From: Actinomycetota bacterium
GTDB lineage: Bacteria; Actinomycetota; Thermoleophilia; Solirubrobacterales; 70-9
Direction of reading: 5' to 3'
NCBI GenBank assembly: GCA_016870325.1
Contig: VGBV01000013.1
Coordinates: forward strand, 1 to 32,330
DNA length: 32,330 bases
Shown here: positions 27,174-32,330 of the stretch, in pieces
How positions within the stretch are numbered: the stretch's first letter is position 1
How the letters are laid out: the number at the start of each line of letters is the position of its first letter
Translations under genes and position numbers: made by a program
Notes under the pieces: model-generated
Databases searched by the model: none
Seen by the model: only the letters and a program-made list of their open reading frames with translations
Told to the model about the DNA's origin: nothing

Positions 27174-27837
27174 CGCTGCGCACCTCGACGGTCGCGTTGC
27201 GGTGGCCGGGCACCGAGCCCTTGATCAGCAGAAGGTTGCGCTCGGCATCTACGCGGTGCACGGTCGCGCCCTCCTGGGTGACGCGCTTGGCGCCCATCTG
27301 GCCCGGCATCTTCTGGCCCGGGAAGATCCGCGCGGGGTCAGCGCTGGCGCCGGCCGAGCCGGGGGCCCTGACGTTGTGGGAGCCGTGGGTGACGGGGCCG
27401 CGTCCGAAGTTGTGGCGCTTGATCGTGCCCTGGAAGCCCTTGCCGATGGATACGGCCGAGACCTTGACCTTGTCGCCGGGCTCGAAGGAGGTGACCGTGA
27501 CCTCGTCCCCGACCTTCGGCTCGGCCGAGCCATCGCCGCCCTCATCGCCCTCACCCTCGCCGCCGCCGCCCGCGGGCAGCTCGGCGTCGCGGAACTCGAC
27601 CACGGTCCGCATCGGGCCGGCGCCGGCCCTCTTGAGGTGACCGAGCTCGGCCTTGGTCAGCTTGCGCTCCTCGGTCGGGATCGCGGCGAGCTGCAGGGCG
27701 TCGTAGCCGTCGCGGTCGGCGCGGCGGATGGCGGTGACCTTGTTCGGGGCGGCCTCGATCACCGTCACCGGGGTCGCGGTGCCGTCCTCGTCGAAGACGC
27801 GGGTCATGCCCAGCTTGATGCCGACGATCGCGCTCAC
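27166..27837 (-). CDS. rplC: 50S ribosomal protein L3 with acidic Gly/Glu insert
   Basis: A 223-residue protein. GTG start giving MSAIVGIKLGMTRVFDEDG, with the conserved GKGFQGTIKRHNFGRGPVTHGS and PGQKMPGQMG. Residues about 89-107 are an acidic Gly/Glu insert not seen in typical L3. The start lies just after the rpsJ stop, with GGTGGTGAG as a possible ribosome-binding site. The end overlaps rplD. Confidence 0.96.
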   Translation of the reverse strand: MSAIVGIKLGMTRVFDEDGTATPVTVIEAAPNKVTAIRRADRDGYDALQLAAIPTEERKLTKAELGHLKRAGAGPMRTVVEFRDAELPAGGGGEGEGDEGGDGSAEPKVGDEVTVTSFEPGDKVKVSAVSIGKGFQGTIKRHNFGRGPVTHGSHNVRAPGSAGASADPARIFPGQKMPGQMGAKRVTQEGATVHRVDAERNLLLIKGSVPGHRNATVEVRSDG

Positions 27838-27845
27838 CTCACCAC

Positions 27846-28166
27846 CTAGAGCCTGATCTCCACGTCGACGCCGGCCGGCAGCGTCTCCATCCGCTGCAGC
27901 TCGTCGACGGTCTTCGGGGTCGGCTGATGGATGTCGATCAGCCGCTTGTGGGTGCGGATCTCGAAGTGCTCGCGCGAGTCCTTGTCCTTGAAGGGGGAGC
28001 GGATGACGCAGTAGACGTTCTTCTCGGTCGGCAGGGGAACGGGACCGGACACGGTCGCGCCGGTCCGCTCGGCGGTCCCGACGATCTCCTGGGCAGCCCG
28101 GTCTATGGCGTCGTGGTCGTACGCCTTGAGCCGGATCCTGATCTTTCCCGATGTGAGTGAGGCCAT
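27846..28166 (-). CDS. rpsJ: 30S ribosomal protein S10
   Basis: A 106-residue protein with [40 protein letters not shown] and [15 protein letters not shown]. It is the first gene of the S10 operon and part of the 30S head; the same protein is NusE in transcription antitermination. A 231-nt structured leader separates it from tuf. Confidence 0.98.
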   Translation of the reverse strand: MASLTSGKIRIRLKAYDHDAIDRAAQEIVGTAERTGATVSGPVPLPTEKNVYCVIRSPFKDKDSREHFEIRTHKRLIDIHQPTPKTVDELQRMETLPAGVDVEIRL

Positions 28167-28243
28167 TGCCCCGAGTTACCTCTTGGTTCCTTTTCTCTGC
28201 TCTTTGGGTTCTTCTGTCTTTGCTCGCGCTGCTGACGCGACTA

Positions 28244-28308
28244 GGGGCGCCACCACCGGAAAAACGATTCCAGCGCCACCGCTTCGCGGTGGCTTGAGGC
28301 GACGCCCC
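28244..28308 (-). promoter_or_regulatory. structured leader upstream of rpsJ
   Basis: An outer stem GGGGCG/CGCCCC (28244-28249 with 28303-28308) encloses a perfect 8-bp hairpin GCCACCGC-TTC-GCGGTGGC (28275-28293). The CCACC arm can alternatively pair with the GGTGGTGG stretch that on the minus strand follows it, giving two exclusive folds. A short T5 run follows on the minus strand. A regulatory leader of the S10 operon is inferred; no promoter is clear. Confidence 0.5.
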
Positions 28309-28329
28309 GGTCTTATGTCTTGCGGTTTC

Positions 28330-28361
28330 GCGGCCCTTGCCGAACACAACCCGAGGGCCGC
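28330..28361 (-). other. hairpin in the tuf-rpsJ gap
   Basis: Arms GCGGCCCT (28330-28337) and AGGGCCGC (28354-28361) with a 16-nt loop, lying between the tuf 3' hairpin and the rpsJ leader stem. Possible processing site or part of the leader; no further evidence. Confidence 0.45.
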
Positions 28362-28368
28362 TCGTGAA

Positions 28369-28390
28369 GCGAGCCCCGGAGGGGGCTCGC
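28369..28390 (-). terminator. hairpin after tuf
   Basis: A 9-bp stem GCGAGCCCC/GGGGCTCGC with a 4-nt loop, starting 8 nt after the tuf stop on the minus strand. No U-run follows, so it could be a weak or U-less terminator, or a 3'-end stabiliser between tuf and the S10 operon. Confidence 0.5.
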
Positions 28391-28397
28391 CTTGCTG

Positions 28398-29582
<1,185 letters not shown>

Positions 29583-29679
29583 CTCGCTCCTTTGGCTTTC
29601 TTGGTTGCTCTAAGTCTTGGTCTTCGTGCTTGCGGTGAGTGTGAAGTCTTTTTCGTTCGGATGCGGACGAACCTGGGGA

Positions 29680-29685
29680 ATATAG
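29680..29685 (-). promoter_or_regulatory. possible -10 element of tuf
   Basis: On the minus strand TATATT lies about 95 bp before tuf in the fusA-tuf gap, in an otherwise GC-rich context. No matching -35 hexamer is seen at the right distance. A separate tuf promoter is common in bacteria, but the support here is weak. Confidence 0.3.
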
Positions 29686-29707
29686 CCAGACACCGAGGGG
29701 TTCGTGC

Positions 29708-31822
<2,115 letters not shown>

Positions 31823-31874
31823 TCTCGGGTCTCTGATTCGTTCTTCTCTGTGTCGGTCTCGGTCGGGCTTGACT

Positions 31875-32018
31875 GGAGCGGGTCGTGGGGCCGGGCGGTT
31901 TCAGCGCACAAAAAAAGGGCCCCGCCGGGCCCGTGCGCTGCCGCATCGACTGCCCGACCCTGCTCCTATGTAGTCTCGCCGTTCTCCATACAAACTCGTA
32001 CGGCCCCCGACCCGCTCC
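31875..32018 (-). promoter_or_regulatory. long-range inverted repeat in the fusA leader
   Basis: GGAGCGGGTCG at 31875-31885 is fully complementary to CGACCCGCTCC at 32008-32018, and after a one-base bulge GGGGCC (31887-31892) pairs with GGCCCC (32002-32007). The 17 pairs enclose the terminator hairpin. A competing 7-bp hairpin AAACTCG/CGAGTTT (31992-31998 and 32018-32024) holds one arm in its loop. Such mutually exclusive pairing is what attenuators and riboswitches use. Confidence 0.6.
31902..31940 (-). terminator. intrinsic terminator in the fusA leader
   Basis: Read on the minus strand: GGGCCC-GGCG-GGGCCC followed by seven T (31932 down to 31910). An outer pair CAGCGCAC/GTGCGCTG (31933-31940 and 31902-31909) flanks hairpin and U-run. 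It lies about 85 nt before the fusA ATG, pointing toward fusA, so transcripts must read through it to express fusA, unless another promoter lies downstream. Confidence 0.8.
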
Positions 32019-32049
32019 GAGTTTCAGGGCGGCCCGTGGGCGACGCGAG

Positions 32050-32058
32050 ATGATAGCA
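32050..32058 (-). promoter_or_regulatory. extended -10 candidate of fusA leader
   Basis: TGCTATCAT on the minus strand, with the TGn extension before TATCAT. Transcription would start near 32042, giving a leader of about 220 nt. No strong -35 is seen. The similar TGCTAGCAT upstream of rpmJ supports a shared promoter type. Confidence 0.45.
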
Positions 32059-32063
32059 AGGGC

Positions 32064-32330
32064 ATGATGGGCTCCAGACGGGGATTTCGCGAGCGCCGCA
32101 GGCGCAAGAAGGCCTCTCGCGCGAAGCTCGCCACGAAGACCGAGGCGGTCCGAGCCGAGGCCCACAGGGCGGCGGCCGGGCGCAGCACCGAGAGGCGGAA
32201 GGCGCGGCTCGCGCGCCATCGCGCCCAGCTGGGCGAGCTCTGGACCTGGACCAAGGGCGTCGGACTGGAGCTGCGGAGCCGCGCGCGCCTCGGGGCTCGC
32301 TCGCTGAGGAACCGGGCGGCGCCGGTCGCC
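32064..32330 (+). CDS. hypothetical basic protein (partial)
   Basis: An open frame from ATG 32064 (or 32067) running off the window. The visible part is Arg/Ala/Lys-rich (GFRERRRRKKASRAKLATK) and predicted helical, with Trp residues around LWTWTKGVGLEL. I do not recognise a family. It is divergent from fusA, and its start region overlaps the candidate fusA promoter. GC-rich DNA gives long open frames by chance, so the call is tentative. Confidence 0.4.
   Translation, partial: MMGSRRGFRERRRRKKASRAKLATKTEAVRAEAHRAAAGRSTERRKARLARHRAQLGELWTWTKGVGLELRSRARLGARSLRNRAAPVA

Noticed and set aside
31966-31989. Leader peptide gene MENGETT upstream of fusA
   Set aside because: A 7-codon frame without a ribosome-binding site is easily due to chance; it is mentioned only as part of the leader finding.

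Overview
The window is high-GC actinobacterial DNA. Most of it is the ribosomal-protein superoperon, read on the minus strand from about 31.8 kb down to 9.8 kb. Zinc-ligand forms of S14, L36 and S4, an expanded AbiEi/DUF559 type of gene, and many Ala/Glu/Lys-rich extensions on ribosomal proteins suggest a Solirubrobacterales/Thermoleophilia-like organism. That placement is an inference from style, not from a database match.

Left part (1-9.5 kb): the C-terminal end of a PBP4-type D-Ala-D-Ala carboxypeptidase (plus), then an AbiEi-like/DUF559 gene lying between two near-identical 38-bp palindromes, then ligA and surE (all minus). Divergent from surE is an FbpABC-type ferric-iron ABC transporter behind a DtxR/IdeR-like half-box palindrome. 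It ends convergently against truA. A small two-helix membrane protein and a broken lipoprotein gene follow.

Central and right part, in the direction of transcription (descending coordinates): fusA, tuf, rpsJ-rplC-rplD-rplW-rplB-rpsS-rplV-rpsC-rplP-rpmC-rpsQ, rplN-rplX-rplE-rpsZ-rpsH-rplF-rplR-rpsE-rpmD-rplO-secY-adk-map, an interruption, then rpmJ-rpsM-rpsK-rpsD-rpoA-rplQ, and truA. Genes are tightly packed with TGATG, ATGA, GTGA and ATGGCTGA overlaps, so translational coupling is likely. The set supplies ribosome assembly, translocation (EF-G, EF-Tu), the main secretion channel, RNA polymerase alpha and N-terminal Met removal.

Departures from the usual layout: (i) infA is absent between map and rpmJ, where there is instead a methyltransferase gene, an 85-bp copy of the 3' part of map, and a frameshifted, truncated ltrA-like gene on the opposite strand; (ii) rpsL and rpsG are not upstream of fusA, which has instead a leader with a strong intrinsic terminator enclosed by long inverted repeats; (iii) two intergenic gaps of exactly 163 nt (rplX-rplE and rplB-rpsS) hold copies of one structured element with compensatory changes in its hairpin; (iv) S17, L22, L5, S5 and L3 carry long low-complexity extensions or inserts. 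The best candidates for undescribed biology are the palindrome-bounded DUF559 unit, the fusA leader and the duplicated 163-nt element.
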